A stretch of 52,894 nucleotides of DNA from Intestinirhabdus alba (GCF_009711095.1 NZ_WMJZ01000029.1:1-52894), one strand, 5' to 3'; counted from the first letter of the stretch, positions 8,315-17,362 are shown. The notes: a model not told the origin generated them from the letters alone. Program-made: numbers and translations.

Positions 8315-9178
8315 TTAGCAGTCAGTCAGCGTGGAGCCCGCTGAATCACCGTCACCACCGGTGCTTAACTTGCGGCGCGCCTGTGATTTGCTTTCGGTGT
8401 TTTCCAGCGTGGTGGTCAGGGTGCTGAATTGCTGCGAGGTGGCGTCGGCCTGTTCGGCCAGCGCTTTTTTGACGTCGGCAAGCTCGGTTTCAATAGCACT
8501 GAAACGCACCTCGGCGCTTTCGCCGCCGGTCTGCACCCGCTCGGCGATGGCGGTCACGGCTTCATGTACATCACTGAAACGCGCATCGTCGTCAGTCTGT
8601 TTACGACTGAAGATGCCTTTCACGGTGTCGCTGAGTTTGGTCAGCAGGGTGTCGGGCAGGTCTTCGAATTCCAGCTCGGCAAGGGTTGCCACTGAGAACA
8701 GGTCGCCCGGCTGGTCTTTCTTCCCGGCCAGTGGGTTTTGTTGTGCGCGGGAACAGAATTGCAGGTATTCGGTACCGAGACTCGCCGGGTCATCGGTTAC
8801 CGCCAGCCCGATGAGGTGACATTTGCCGGTGTTGGCAAAGTTCGGACGAATTTCCATCGAGGTGTAAACCTTCTGGCCTTTCGCCAGCATCGCGAGCAGG
8901 TTGTCGAGCGGGGCAATTTTGCCGAACAGCGCCAGCTTGCCGTTAAGTGCCGAATCGTCGTCGATCACTTCTGCTTTCACTTCCGTGACGTCGCCATAGC
9001 GGCAAAACGGGCTGTCGGGAATAACGCTGCGGATATGCTCGAGGTTAATGCGACAGCCGTAGACGCGCGGGTCAAAGCCGTCGGCCATTTCCTGAATATC
9101 GGTCGCACTGATGACGCGACCGTCGCAGGTGTCCCCCTCGACGCCGATGCGAAACCATTTCGAAATTTTTTTAGCCAT
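8315..9178 (-). CDS. O: Capsid scaffold/maturation protease gpO (P2 family)
   Basis: A 287-residue homologue of P2 gpO. The N-terminal half is a serine protease that processes capsid proteins. The C-terminal part (residues ~180-270) is a coiled-coil scaffold. Segments such as LEHIRSVIPDSPFCRYGDV and VYTSMEIRPNFANTGKCHLIGLAVTD are typical. It heads the leftward capsid operon and is divergent from P. P4-type satellites redirect capsid size on exactly this kind of scaffold and shell pair. Confidence 0.92.
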   Translation of the reverse strand: MAKKISKWFRIGVEGDTCDGRVISATDIQEMADGFDPRVYGCRINLEHIRSVIPDSPFCRYGDVTEVKAEVIDDDSALNGKLALFGKIAPLDNLLAMLAKGQKVYTSMEIRPNFANTGKCHLIGLAVTDDPASLGTEYLQFCSRAQQNPLAGKKDQPGDLFSVATLAELEFEDLPDTLLTKLSDTVKGIFSRKQTDDDARFSDVHEAVTAIAERVQTGGESAEVRFSAIETELADVKKALAEQADATSQQFSTLTTTLENTESKSQARRKLSTGGDGDSAGSTLTDC

Positions 9179-9342
9179 GAGTCAGGTGTCCTGAGTTGGG
9201 TTATCGGGTCGGATGTAGTTTCCCGACTCCCTCCCTCGTCAGCCACCGGTTACAGAAGTGCACCCCCTGACACAACAGGGGGTTAGCGATTCATCCCCCC
9301 TGAATCTTTAGCCTTGCCGTGTACTCATCACAGTGAGGTTTT
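9179..9342 (-). promoter_or_regulatory. Divergent late promoter region between O and P
   Basis: A 164-bp gap between the leftward O-N-M-L block and rightward P-Q. P2-like phages place two Ogr-activated late promoters here. I see a G/C dyad at 9263-9284 (ACCCCCTG ... CAGGGGGT) but could not confidently fit the spaced TGT/ACA activator box, so the exact promoters are not assigned. Confidence 0.5.
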
Positions 9343-11112
9343 ATGACCACTACCAACGACACATCACTACTCAGCGACCCGCGACGACAGGCCGCGCTTT
9401 TGTTCTGGCAGGGCTATTCCGTGCCACAAATCGCGGAGCAGTTACAGGTCAAGCGCCCCACGGTGCAGAGCTGGAAACAGCGCGATAAATGGGAAGAAAC
9501 CGCCCCGTTAAACCGGGTCGGGTTCACGCTCGAGGCGCGACTGATTCAGCTCTATGCAAAGCCTGACCTGACGGCTCACGACTTTAAGGTCGCGGATTTT
9601 CTGGCGCGCCAGATGGAACGCCTTGCGCGGGTTAACCGCTACGGCCAGACCGGTAACGAAGCGGATTTAAACCCGAACGTGGCCAACCGCAACAAAGGGG
9701 AAAAGAAGAAGCCGAAAAAGAACTTTTTCAGCGAAGAGGCTATCGAGAAACTCGAAGAGATTTTCCTCGAGCAGTCTTTCGACTATCAGCTCGAATGGTG
9801 GCGCGCGGGGCTGGCGCACCGCATCAGGCACATCCTGAAATCACGACAGATTGGCGCGACGTTCTATTTTGCACGTGAGGCACTGTTACAGGCGCTGAAG
9901 ACCGGCCATAACCAGATATTTTTGTCGGCCAGTAAGACACAGGCCTATGTATTTCGAAAATACATTATCGCCTTTGCCCGGCAGGTGGGCGTTGAGCTTT
10001 CCGGCGACCCGATTGTGCTCGGCAACAATGGCGCAGAGCTGATGTTTCTCGGTACCAATGCCAACACCGCACAGAGTCACAACGGTGACCTGTATGTCGA
10101 CGAAATTTTCTGGATCCCCAACTTCCAGAAACTGAAGCGCGTCGCCGGGGGCATGTCGTCACAGGAGCATTTACGCACGACCTATTTTTCGACCCCCTCA
10201 TCGCTGGCGCACGGCGCTTACCCGTTCTGGTCGGGTGAGCAGTTCAACAAGGGGCGCTCAGACAAGAGCGAGCGCGTCGATATCGATATCAGTCACGCCG
10301 CACTCGCGAAGGGCGTCGCCTGTCCTGACGGCCAGTGGCGACAGATTGTCACCATCGAGGACGCACTCGCCAAAGGGTGCACCCTGTTTAACATCGATAC
10401 GCTGAAGCGCGAGAACAGTGTCGATGAGTTCCGCAACCTGTTTATGTGCGAGTTCGTCGACGATAAAGCGTCGGTATTCCCGTTCGAAGAGCTGCAACGC
10501 TGCATGGTCGACAGCCTCGAGAAATGGGAGGACTACGCGCCATTTGCCGACCGGCCATTCGGTCACCGCCCGGTGTGGATTGGTTACGACCCGTCATTAC
10601 GTGGCGACAGTGCCGGGTGCGTCGTCATCGCGCCGCCGGTCGTTGCCGGGGGCAAATTCCGCATCCTCGAGCGCCACCAGTGGAAAGGGATGGACTTCGC
10701 CCAACAGGCCGAATCCATTCGCGAGCTCACGCAGAAATACACCGTGGAATATATCGGCATCGATGCGACCGGGCTCGGTCAGGGCGTTTTCCAGCTCGTG
10801 CGCTCGTTCTACCCGGCCGCGCGTGAAATCCGCTACACGCCGGAAATGAAAACCGCGATGGTGCTCAAAGCCAAAGACACCATTCGCCGCGGTTGCCTCG
10901 AGTACGACGTCAGCGCGACCGATATCACGCAGTCGTTTATGTCTATCCGCAAAACCATGACCAGCAGCGGGCGCAGCTCGACCTATGAGGCCAGCCGCAC
11001 CGAGGAAGCCAGTCACGCCGATCTCGCCTGGGCAACCATGCACGTATTAATCAATGAGCCGCTGACCGCCGCGACCGGTGAGCAGTCATCCAGCATCATG
11101 GAGTGGAACTAA
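9343..11112 (+). CDS. P: Terminase large subunit gpP (P2 family)
   Basis: A 589-residue homologue of P2 gpP, the ATPase and cos-cleaving subunit of terminase. The N-terminus has a helix-turn-helix (YSVPQIAEQLQVKRPTVQSW, residues ~25-45). The centre carries the ATPase region (HILKSRQIGATFYFAREALL, then LYVDEIFWI as Walker B), and the C-terminal third has the nuclease-fold aspartates (WIGYDPSLRGDSAGCV and YIGIDATGLGQG). ATG at 9343 follows a GTGAGG ribosome site. Its stop overlaps the start of gene Q. Confidence 0.93.
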   Translation: MTTTNDTSLLSDPRRQAALLFWQGYSVPQIAEQLQVKRPTVQSWKQRDKWEETAPLNRVGFTLEARLIQLYAKPDLTAHDFKVADFLARQMERLARVNRYGQTGNEADLNPNVANRNKGEKKKPKKNFFSEEAIEKLEEIFLEQSFDYQLEWWRAGLAHRIRHILKSRQIGATFYFAREALLQALKTGHNQIFLSASKTQAYVFRKYIIAFARQVGVELSGDPIVLGNNGAELMFLGTNANTAQSHNGDLYVDEIFWIPNFQKLKRVAGGMSSQEHLRTTYFSTPSSLAHGAYPFWSGEQFNKGRSDKSERVDIDISHAALAKGVACPDGQWRQIVTIEDALAKGCTLFNIDTLKRENSVDEFRNLFMCEFVDDKASVFPFEELQRCMVDSLEKWEDYAPFADRPFGHRPVWIGYDPSLRGDSAGCVVIAPPVVAGGKFRILERHQWKGMDFAQQAESIRELTQKYTVEYIGIDATGLGQGVFQLVRSFYPAAREIRYTPEMKTAMVLKAKDTIRRGCLEYDVSATDITQSFMSIRKTMTSSGRSSTYEASRTEEASHADLAWATMHVLINEPLTAATGEQSSSIMEWN

Positions 11113-12149
11113 TGAGCAAGAAACGCAACAAGCGCCAGCAGCAGCCACGTCCCCAAAACCACACCGCCGCACCGGCGCAGAGCATGGAAGCATTCACCTT
11201 TGGTGAGCCGACGCCGGTACTCGATCGCCGCGATATTCTCGATTATGTCGAGTGTATCGATAACGGCCAGTGGTACGAGCCGCCGGTGAGCTTTTCCGGG
11301 CTGGCGAAGAGCATGCGCGCCGCCGTGCATCACAGCTCGCCGATTTACGTGAAGCGTAACATTCTGGTGTCGACCTACATCCCGCACCCGCTGTTATCCC
11401 GTCAGGACTTCACCCGGTTTGCGCTCGACTATCTGGTGTTTGGTAATGCGTTTATCGAAGAGCGTCGCAGCCTGACCGGCAAGCCGTTAAAACTGGAAAC
11501 CTCACCGGCGAAATACACCCGCCGTGGCATCGAGGATGACGTTTACTGGTACATTCAGAGCTACACACAGCCGCACCAGTTCGCGCCCGGTTCCGTCTTC
11601 CACCTGCTCGAGCCCGATATTAATCAGGAGCTTTACGGGATGCCGGAATACCTGAGCGCACTCAATTCAGCCTGGCTGAATGAATCGGCGACCCTGTTCC
11701 GTCGCAAGTATTACCAGAACGGCGCGCATGCGGGTTACATCATGTATGTGACCGACGCCGCGCAAAGCAGCACCGACGTCGAGGCGCTGCGAAAGGCGAT
11801 GCGCGACTCGAAAGGGCTCGGCAATTTTAAGAACCTTTTTTTCTACGCGCCGAACGGTAAAGCAGACGGGATTAAAATTGTGCCACTGAGCGAAGTCGCC
11901 ACGAAGGATGATTTTTTTAATATCAAGAAAGTCAGCGCCGCTGACCTGCTCGACGCGCACCGCATCCCATTCCAGCTTATGGGCGGTAAGCCCGAGAACG
12001 TCGGCTCAGTGGGTGACGTCGAGAAGGTGGCAAAGGTCTTTGTGCGTAACGAGCTGACCCCACTACAGGCGCGGTTTATGGAGTTGAACGAATGGGCGGG
12101 TGAAGAAATTATCCGCTTTGAAAAATACAGCCTCGGCGACGACGAGTAA
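11112..12149 (+). CDS. Q: Portal protein gpQ (P2 family)
   Basis: A 345-residue homologue of P2 gpQ, the dodecameric portal through which DNA enters the capsid. I chose the ATG in TAATG at 11112, coupled to the end of P, over a GTG three codons upstream. Conserved segments include VECIDNGQWYEPPVSFSGLA, FALDYLVFGNAFIEERRS and RIPFQLMGGKPENVGS. It is the last late gene before cos, as in P2 and 186. Confidence 0.93.
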   Translation: MSKKRNKRQQQPRPQNHTAAPAQSMEAFTFGEPTPVLDRRDILDYVECIDNGQWYEPPVSFSGLAKSMRAAVHHSSPIYVKRNILVSTYIPHPLLSRQDFTRFALDYLVFGNAFIEERRSLTGKPLKLETSPAKYTRRGIEDDVYWYIQSYTQPHQFAPGSVFHLLEPDINQELYGMPEYLSALNSAWLNESATLFRRKYYQNGAHAGYIMYVTDAAQSSTDVEALRKAMRDSKGLGNFKNLFFYAPNGKADGIKIVPLSEVATKDDFFNIKKVSAADLLDAHRIPFQLMGGKPENVGSVGDVEKVAKVFVRNELTPLQARFMELNEWAGEEIIRFEKYSLGDDE

Positions 12150-12325
12150 CCCCACCCACAGCCGCCCGTCGTGGCGGCTTTGCCCCCACCGCACACAACG
12201 CTCTCAGCGCCACGACACGCCGTCGCCGCTTCGCTTCACCTCGTTACTCACCCGCAACCATAATAACGCCACAGGGGCGCGCTCAGGCGCTGGAAAAATA
12301 AAATAAATACCCGCCTCAGCGCGCA

Positions 12326-12344
12326 ATGCTATCCCCGCCACGCC
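12326..12344 (-). other. cos-like site (186/P2 cohesive-end sequence)
   Basis: Read on the minus strand the 19 bp are GGCGTGGCGGGGATAGCAT. From memory the 186 cohesive end is GGCGTGGCGGGGAAAGCAT, one base different, and P2 differs at two or three. The place, about 180 bp after Q, is where cos lies in the P2/186 genome. Terminase M/P would cut here. Confidence 0.8.
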
Positions 12345-12552
12345 TGCCCGCTTTATGGGTCGGTTTCAATGCAAGTGCATCCCCCTACCTAAACTGTGCT
12401 AGCTCTGGTGCTTGCGTGCAAAATCCCACAATAAAACTGAATGCAAAATCATGCATAAAGCTGCACCTCCTCTGCGCGTATCATAATGACAGACGCTAAA
12501 CAAGCGGTTATGCTGTAGCGAGTCATCTTTATATCAGTGTAAAAATAAAATT
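12345..12552. other. Non-coding junction between cos and the cargo genes
   Basis: About 200 bp with no gene. Composition changes from the GC-rich late genes to AT-rich DNA near 12410. It must hold the promoter of the ParB-like gene; possible -10 boxes near 12530 (TATATCAG) are weak. No strong ribosome site precedes the ATG at 12553 (only AAAAATAAAATT). Confidence 0.5.
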
Positions 12553-13632
12553 ATGAGCAACGAAATCAGATACATAAACACGGAAGAACTGGATTTTGAT
12601 CCTGAAAACCCACGTTTCTACCGGCTAAATGATAGAGCTGGTTCCGAAAATGCCGTCATTGAGGAAATGCTTGATGATGAAAGCGTGCAAGATTTGATGC
12701 TCTCCATTGGAGAGCAAGACTACTTTCCCGGTGAACCACTTTTAGTTGTCAGTTCTGGAAAAAAATATGTTGTGGTTGAGGGTAACCGTCGCCTCGCAGC
12801 CGTAAAGCTGCTAAATAGCGAACTCTTACCACCTAAAAGAAAAGAAAAAAGCGTTCAACTAATTCAAGATGAAGCTACTTATAAACCAACAAGATTGCCT
12901 TGCCTCGTCTACAAAAAACGTGAAGATGTATTGCGTTATATTGGTTATAGACACATTACAGGCGTAAAAGAATGGGATGCACTTTCTAAAGCCAAGTATC
13001 TCAAAGAGCTGAGCGAAACATTTTATCAAGGTGCGGATAAGGAATCTCTTTTAAAATCTTTAGCTAAAGAAATTGGCAGTAAATCTTATTACGTTGGACT
13101 TTTATTAACTGCACTCAAGTTATACGAAACTGCTGCTGATAAAAAATTCTATAATTTGCATATGAATGAAAATGACGTTGACTTTTCTTACATAACAACG
13201 GCTCTTGGTTACACTAACATTACAGATTGGTTGGGCCTAGATGATAGAAAGGATTTATCTGCTGAAAACTTAAAAGAGGAAAATCTTGAGAAAATCTTTG
13301 CTTGGTTTTTTGTGCGAGACCAGCAAGGTGATACCATTATTGGCGAAAGTCGAAAAATAAAAGACCTTTCAACAATAGTTGCTAATGAGGCAGCAGTAGA
13401 CAACCTAATAAAGTCTAAAAATATTGAAGAGGCTTATCTCTACACAAATGGTCATGAGGAAGCTTTGGACCAAGCTTTAGACCAAGCGGAGTCTCGCCTA
13501 AGAATTGTTTGGGATATGCTTCTCAACACAAATTCCTTCACTGAAAACCACGAATATCGCTCTGGTGAAATATTATCCATAGCGCGTAAAATCAAAAAAC
13601 AAATTGAAAGCATCCGTGAGGAAGATGAATAA
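12553..13632 (+). CDS. ParB/Srx-domain protein, candidate defence or restriction component
   Basis: A 359-residue protein with an N-terminal ParB-type domain (residues ~5-90). It has the domain's early ELDFDPENPRF segment and the signature VEGNRRLAAVKLL at 75-87, a variant of the nucleotide-binding GERR motif. The C-terminal ~250 residues are helical and acidic, and I recognise no family there. The gene is AT-rich, unlike the flanking phage genes, and its stop abuts the start of the next gene, so the two are one operon. It occupies the variable cargo position next to cos. Together with the next gene and the convergent methyltransferase it looks like a modification-linked defence module; a role in partition is unlikely because no ParA is present. 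Confidence 0.6.
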   Translation: MSNEIRYINTEELDFDPENPRFYRLNDRAGSENAVIEEMLDDESVQDLMLSIGEQDYFPGEPLLVVSSGKKYVVVEGNRRLAAVKLLNSELLPPKRKEKSVQLIQDEATYKPTRLPCLVYKKREDVLRYIGYRHITGVKEWDALSKAKYLKELSETFYQGADKESLLKSLAKEIGSKSYYVGLLLTALKLYETAADKKFYNLHMNENDVDFSYITTALGYTNITDWLGLDDRKDLSAENLKEENLEKIFAWFFVRDQQGDTIIGESRKIKDLSTIVANEAAVDNLIKSKNIEEAYLYTNGHEEALDQALDQAESRLRIVWDMLLNTNSFTENHEYRSGEILSIARKIKKQIESIREEDE

Positions 13633-14561
13633 TGATTTTTCGCATGGACTCATTGCCCGATAACGAGTCATATTTATGGGGTGACTATTTAGAATTATGG
13701 GCAACAGTGAGTACTGATAAATGCTTCAGTCGAGGAGAACTGGCTAGTCTCTTCAGGTCTCAAGCGAATCCAAAGTCACGTACATATTCTGACGAAAAAT
13801 GGAATTTTGCTGCTACGTTTATTGATACAAGAATTAGCCTTTTTGGGAATGATTACCCGTTCTATTTCTCCGAAGATAGAGACACTTTATTTCTAAAAAA
13901 GCAAAACATAGCTGATTACAATCAGAATGAAAAATTATATATAGCTCTCCTAGCCTGTGCTAATATAAAATATATAGAAAATGACTGCCGTGACATATTT
14001 ACAGGTGCATTTGAAAAAATAAGCTACCCTGTATTTGAAGCGCTTATGCCGGTAGGAGCAACAGTTAAACATTGTTGGGCTAGTGCGGGTAATGCTGGCC
14101 ATTATACTGGATTGCTTTTTGATAAACTTACAAAAATAGCTCAAGACTTCAGATGTAAGGCCAATTTTGTAATCGAAGATTTTAAACCCAATGACCGAGG
14201 AGATGGAGGGATTGATATACTCGCCTGGCATGATATGGGAGACAATCGCGAATCTATACCTATTGCCCTTGCTCAATGCGGATGTTCAAAAACAGAATGG
14301 GTAGTTAAACAACTTGAAGCTACTCCAGCGAAATTATGGAATTTGCTCCCAGCCTTACATCCATGGTCAACATATTACTTTCTTCCTCAAGACTTAAGAT
14401 GGCATAATCGCGACTGGGCTCACAGAAGCGATTTTGGTGCTGCGATCTTTGTTGATAGGCTTAGATTAGTGAATTTAACTAAAAAATACGCAAATATTAA
14501 CCACCAAGACAATTTAACGTTTGTTGATGACTTAGTGGCTATGAATTATGTATTGAGCTAA
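13632..14561 (+). CDS. Putative PD-(D/E)XK-like nuclease, candidate restriction enzyme
   Basis: A 309-residue protein of no family I can name with certainty. Residues ~178-220 contain DGGID (191-195), a short beta-strand (ILAW), a gap, then IALAQCGCS with Q215-C216-G217. The spacing resembles motifs II and III of Mrr-like PD-(D/E)XK nucleases, with a Q-x-G variant instead of E/Q-x-K. Residues 1-130 carry no recognised domain. The start overlaps the ParB-like gene (TAATG) and the stop overlaps the end of the convergent methyltransferase. By context it would be the restriction partner of that methyltransferase. Low GC marks it as acquired. Nuclease activity is inference. Confidence 0.5.
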   Translation: MIFRMDSLPDNESYLWGDYLELWATVSTDKCFSRGELASLFRSQANPKSRTYSDEKWNFAATFIDTRISLFGNDYPFYFSEDRDTLFLKKQNIADYNQNEKLYIALLACANIKYIENDCRDIFTGAFEKISYPVFEALMPVGATVKHCWASAGNAGHYTGLLFDKLTKIAQDFRCKANFVIEDFKPNDRGDGGIDILAWHDMGDNRESIPIALAQCGCSKTEWVVKQLEATPAKLWNLLPALHPWSTYYFLPQDLRWHNRDWAHRSDFGAAIFVDRLRLVNLTKKYANINHQDNLTFVDDLVAMNYVLS

Positions 14562-15496
14562 TCCCAAATATTAGGCAGTGAACGCGCAACCGCTTCAAAC
14601 AAACGAGGCGGTACGGCGTTCCCTACAACGGTATACTTCATATTCATAGATGCCCGTTCTGTTTCTGGGAAAACTAAATCACCAAATCCTTGCAGATAAG
14701 CAGCCTCACGAAAACTAAAGCGCCGAGCACGGTCATTTGATGTAAATTGCCATTTATCAGGCCCCATTTTTTCAAGAGTCGGGCTAATCGGGTGCAAAGG
14801 CATATGTCTTGGGTTAGCAACTATGGTTTTGGAAATTTGATCCCAATCCTGGCGACGGTTTCTGGATAAATAATACCAATGGAAATCAGCGTCATAAAAC
14901 TCACCTACTGGCCACTCAGGTAAAGTGCCTATCGCATCACGGATAGTAGTCACCTTTTTCAATCCATCACCATGAGTTGCTGTAGGAAATGTAAAATCCA
15001 ACCCAAATTTTTCATGTATGCCAACGATAAAAATACGCTTACGGTCCTGAGCAACACCAAAGTGTGAGGCATTTAAAATCTGAGACTTAACTCTATAGCC
15101 AGCCTCTTCGAAAACTTTAAACTGATCTTTCAGTAAATGCTCAAAGTTGCTTCTCACCATACCAGAAACATTTTCGACAATGAACGCTTTAGGCTTAACG
15201 ATTCTGAGAGCCCTAGCGAATTCTAAGTACAGTGTGTTAATTTTCCTGTCAGCTTTTCGAACCCCACCTTGGCTAAACCCCTGACAAGGGTAGCAACCGA
15301 CTAACAAATCGGCAGATGGAAACGATTCAATAGCAGAAACATCCCCCAAAACGTAATTGGTTTCTGGGTGGTTAGCCAAGTATACATCTCGAGCGTAAGG
15401 TAGAATGTCATTTGCCATGAGCACATCGAACCCTGCCCTCAAGACTCCAGCATCAGAACCACCACACCCAGAAAAAAGCGACACTACAGTTGGCAT
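14558..15496 (-). CDS. DNA cytosine-5 methyltransferase
   Basis: A 312-residue C5 methyltransferase. Visible motifs are I (FSGCGG, residues 8-13), IV with the catalytic cysteine (GCYPCQGFSQGG, C71), VI (ENV, 108-110), VIII (QDRKRIFIVG) and X (YTVVGNAVPP near the C-terminus). All catalytic motifs are intact, so it is probably active; target specificity cannot be read. The start has a strong AGGAGG ribosome site and a TATAAT -10 box upstream (15520-15525 region, minus strand). It faces the ParB-like/nuclease pair tail to tail, the usual layout of a restriction-modification locus. Confidence 0.92.
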   Translation of the reverse strand: MPTVVSLFSGCGGSDAGVLRAGFDVLMANDILPYARDVYLANHPETNYVLGDVSAIESFPSADLLVGCYPCQGFSQGGVRKADRKINTLYLEFARALRIVKPKAFIVENVSGMVRSNFEHLLKDQFKVFEEAGYRVKSQILNASHFGVAQDRKRIFIVGIHEKFGLDFTFPTATHGDGLKKVTTIRDAIGTLPEWPVGEFYDADFHWYYLSRNRRQDWDQISKTIVANPRHMPLHPISPTLEKMGPDKWQFTSNDRARRFSFREAAYLQGFGDLVFPETERASMNMKYTVVGNAVPPRLFEAVARSLPNIWD

Positions 15497-15635
15497 TGAC
15501 CCCTCCTAAAAACCGACCGCGTATTATAGCGAAACAGGCCTTGGAAAAAAGCAAGATTTCGCCAAGGCTTGATATTCTCACGTTTTAGTAAATGTGGCCA
15601 CATTCAAAGGGAAAAATATCGAATTTATTTAGTCA

Positions 15636-15827
15636 TTATTTTTCAATGGGTTTAGCAGAGAACACTATTGAAAACGAACTGTTTTTCATCAAGTTTCCTT
15701 TAGCAAGTTCAGCTATCAGCCCAAGTGCAATTTCACGATCTCTTTCCTGACAAGTCCCTTCAGCCGTCAGCCGCGCAATCATTTCGACCCGCTCAATCAT
15801 AACGTGCTCACTTAACTCTCTATCCAC
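15636..15827 (-). CDS. Small SOS-controlled protein of 186-like phages
   Basis: A 63-residue protein (core MIERVEMIARLTAEGTCQER, then EIALGLIAELAKG). I chose the GTG at 15827 because GGAGG lies 4-5 nt upstream; an in-frame ATG at 15800 is the alternative. A near-perfect LexA operator lies just upstream. In phage 186 the SOS operon containing the anti-repressor gene tum sits at this place, between A and cos. This protein is far shorter than Tum (about 146 residues) and I do not claim it is Tum. The remainder of that operon seems to have been replaced by the cargo genes. Confidence 0.65.
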   Translation of the reverse strand: MDRELSEHVMIERVEMIARLTAEGTCQERDREIALGLIAELAKGNLMKNSSFSIVFSAKPIEK

Positions 15828-15845
15828 ACAACCTCCACAACGAGA

Positions 15846-15865
15846 TACTGTATAAACATACAGTA
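15846..15865 (-). promoter_or_regulatory. LexA operator (SOS box)
   Basis: The 20 bp read TACTG-TATAAACATA-CAGTA, matching the enterobacterial LexA consensus TACTG(TA)5CAGTA at both half-sites. It lies about 20 bp upstream of the small gene at 15827. A degenerate second half-site (CTGTATGTACATG) lies at 15910-15922 and may or may not bind. Confidence 0.9.
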
Positions 15866-15942
15866 GCACGTATTGATAAAAAATGTGAAGAAAAAAAGCA
15901 GTAAATACACTGTATGTACATGATATGGATGAATATTAACGG

Positions 15943-17269
15943 TTATATTTTCGTTGCCAGTTCAGCTAAAGCCGCAACACGATTGAGGATTTCTGTAGCT
16001 TTGGTCTGATGCTCCTTAGCTTTAGCCTGATATGATGACGCTGCGGTAAATATTTCTCCTGTGGTCGTTCCTCGCAACCATTTACCATCAAAGCAACTTT
16101 TACCCCCCGCCATCAGGTGCAAGGCTTCGCCCCGGTTGATATTGATGCCGGTTGTCAGATGTATTTCGTCGATAGTTTTCGCTATAGCTGTATTTTGCTC
16201 ATCCGTTCCGTGGATGAATTTTCGCCGCATTGCTGGTTTTGGTTTCCTGAGCCGTGTCGTTAGCTCACGTCTTTCGCGCCGACTCAGGGGTTTTATCAAA
16301 TCCAATATCGGTGGATCGCTTTCGCTTCCCGTACAGTTATTGACAGAACTCCGAGAGGGCGCAGGAGCGCCCTTAACGTCAACGGCCAAATCAACGGCAC
16401 GTTTTGGAACAATCTTCCACTGAGTGAGCCGAGTTAGAATAGGAGAGCCAGCACCTATCGAGGCATCGTAGACGCCTTTGATACACACAGTTTCTTCGCC
16501 ATACTGATTAAATTCAGTTCGAGGCTCATACAATGTACGTACCTGTAAATCGTCACGGCGAACAAACGGACCACCCTGCGCGTTAACATAGCCAGCCCAG
16601 TCACCGGCATCGGCTGCGTCATGAACGGCGGCGAACTCAATGCTCAGGCCGTGCGCGGTCTCGGTATCAGCGAGACGACGCAACTCACGGTAGACCGTCA
16701 CCGGCGCTCCACCGATAAACTGAAACTGACGGATGTGCCAACGCGCCGCCCATGCTGAAACGGCGGGAGCAGTCTCTTTCAACAACTCACCACTTTCATC
16801 GTCGGCTTCACCATCGAGAGCATAACCGTCGATATTTTTAGATATGTATTTAGCGACATAGCCGGTAGCACTGCCCTTTTCCGGGTCAATGGCCTCGGCA
16901 TGAAAACGCGCCTTTTTGGCCTTATCACTTCTCAGTTCGTGACGGTCTTCCTCCCACGCATAATCGCGAATGATTAGGCGCACGCGCTCGACGTCTTCCG
17001 GCAACATGAACATAAGCATGTGCCAGTGAGGCGTTCCGTCGTGATGAGGCTCGGCAACACGGATGCCGAAAATGCGAATTTCCTCCCGGTGTAGCTTGGC
17101 TCGTATGCGTGCCCAAAGGCCGGTTAGATAGCTCTGCGTGTCCGACGGGCTGGCACCGTTCCATTTTCTATTACGGTAGCCCGCTTTGGTGGTGGCGTGA
17201 TATTTAGACGGTGCGGTCAGGGTGTAAAACTCTCCGACATAACCGAGCTCATTGCAGATATTTTCAAAC
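15943..17269 (-). pseudogene. A: Replication endonuclease gpA, C-terminal part (split by insertion)
   Basis: The C-terminal ~440 residues of the P2/186 gpA rolling-circle initiator. It keeps the HUH metal motif (EPHHDGTPHWHMLMF) and, about 55 residues later, the two active-site tyrosines in GYVAKYISKNIDGYALDG. These nick the phage origin and hold the 5' end. The N-terminal part lies at 25048-25967, and the element at 17276-25047 separates them. Rejoining at one copy of the 6-bp duplication gives MTRIRGFENICNELGY in frame and a 748-residue protein, close to P2 gpA (761). A TTG at 17304 could start a stray product partly encoded by the element, but full-length gpA cannot be made, so the prophage should not replicate by itself. 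Confidence 0.93.
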
Positions 17270-17275
17270 CCACGG
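17270..17275. repeat. Target-site duplication, left copy (CCACGG)
   Basis: Six bases CCACGG directly flank the left end of the element. The identical six bases flank its right end at 25048-25053. A 5-bp duplication does not fit: the five adjacent bases would be CACGG on the left and CCACG on the right. Confidence 0.9.
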
Positions 17276-17325
17276 TGATCCACCGCGCGATAAAAAAGCC
17301 GCAATCCGTGAGATAAATGACACGG
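17276..17325 (+). repeat. Element left terminus with paired transposase-site-like motifs
   Basis: From the terminus inward: TGATCCACCG, then CGCGATAAAA at offsets 11-20 and TGAGATAAAT at offsets 34-43. The second motif lies within CCGTGAGATAAATGACACGG, itself an imperfect dyad. The pattern is repeated at the same distances at the other end. Confidence 0.8.
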
Positions 17326-17362
17326 TGCGGCTTTTCATATACGGCAAAGGAATTACAGATTA

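Noticed and set aside
15910-15922. Second LexA box upstream of the first
   Set aside because: Only one half-site is close to consensus; the CAG half is missing.
17304-17304. TTG start giving an intact 453-residue gpA-like protein
   Set aside because: The first nine or so residues come from the element and the N-terminal third of gpA is missing; there is no ribosome site, so I treat it as a pseudogene fragment.
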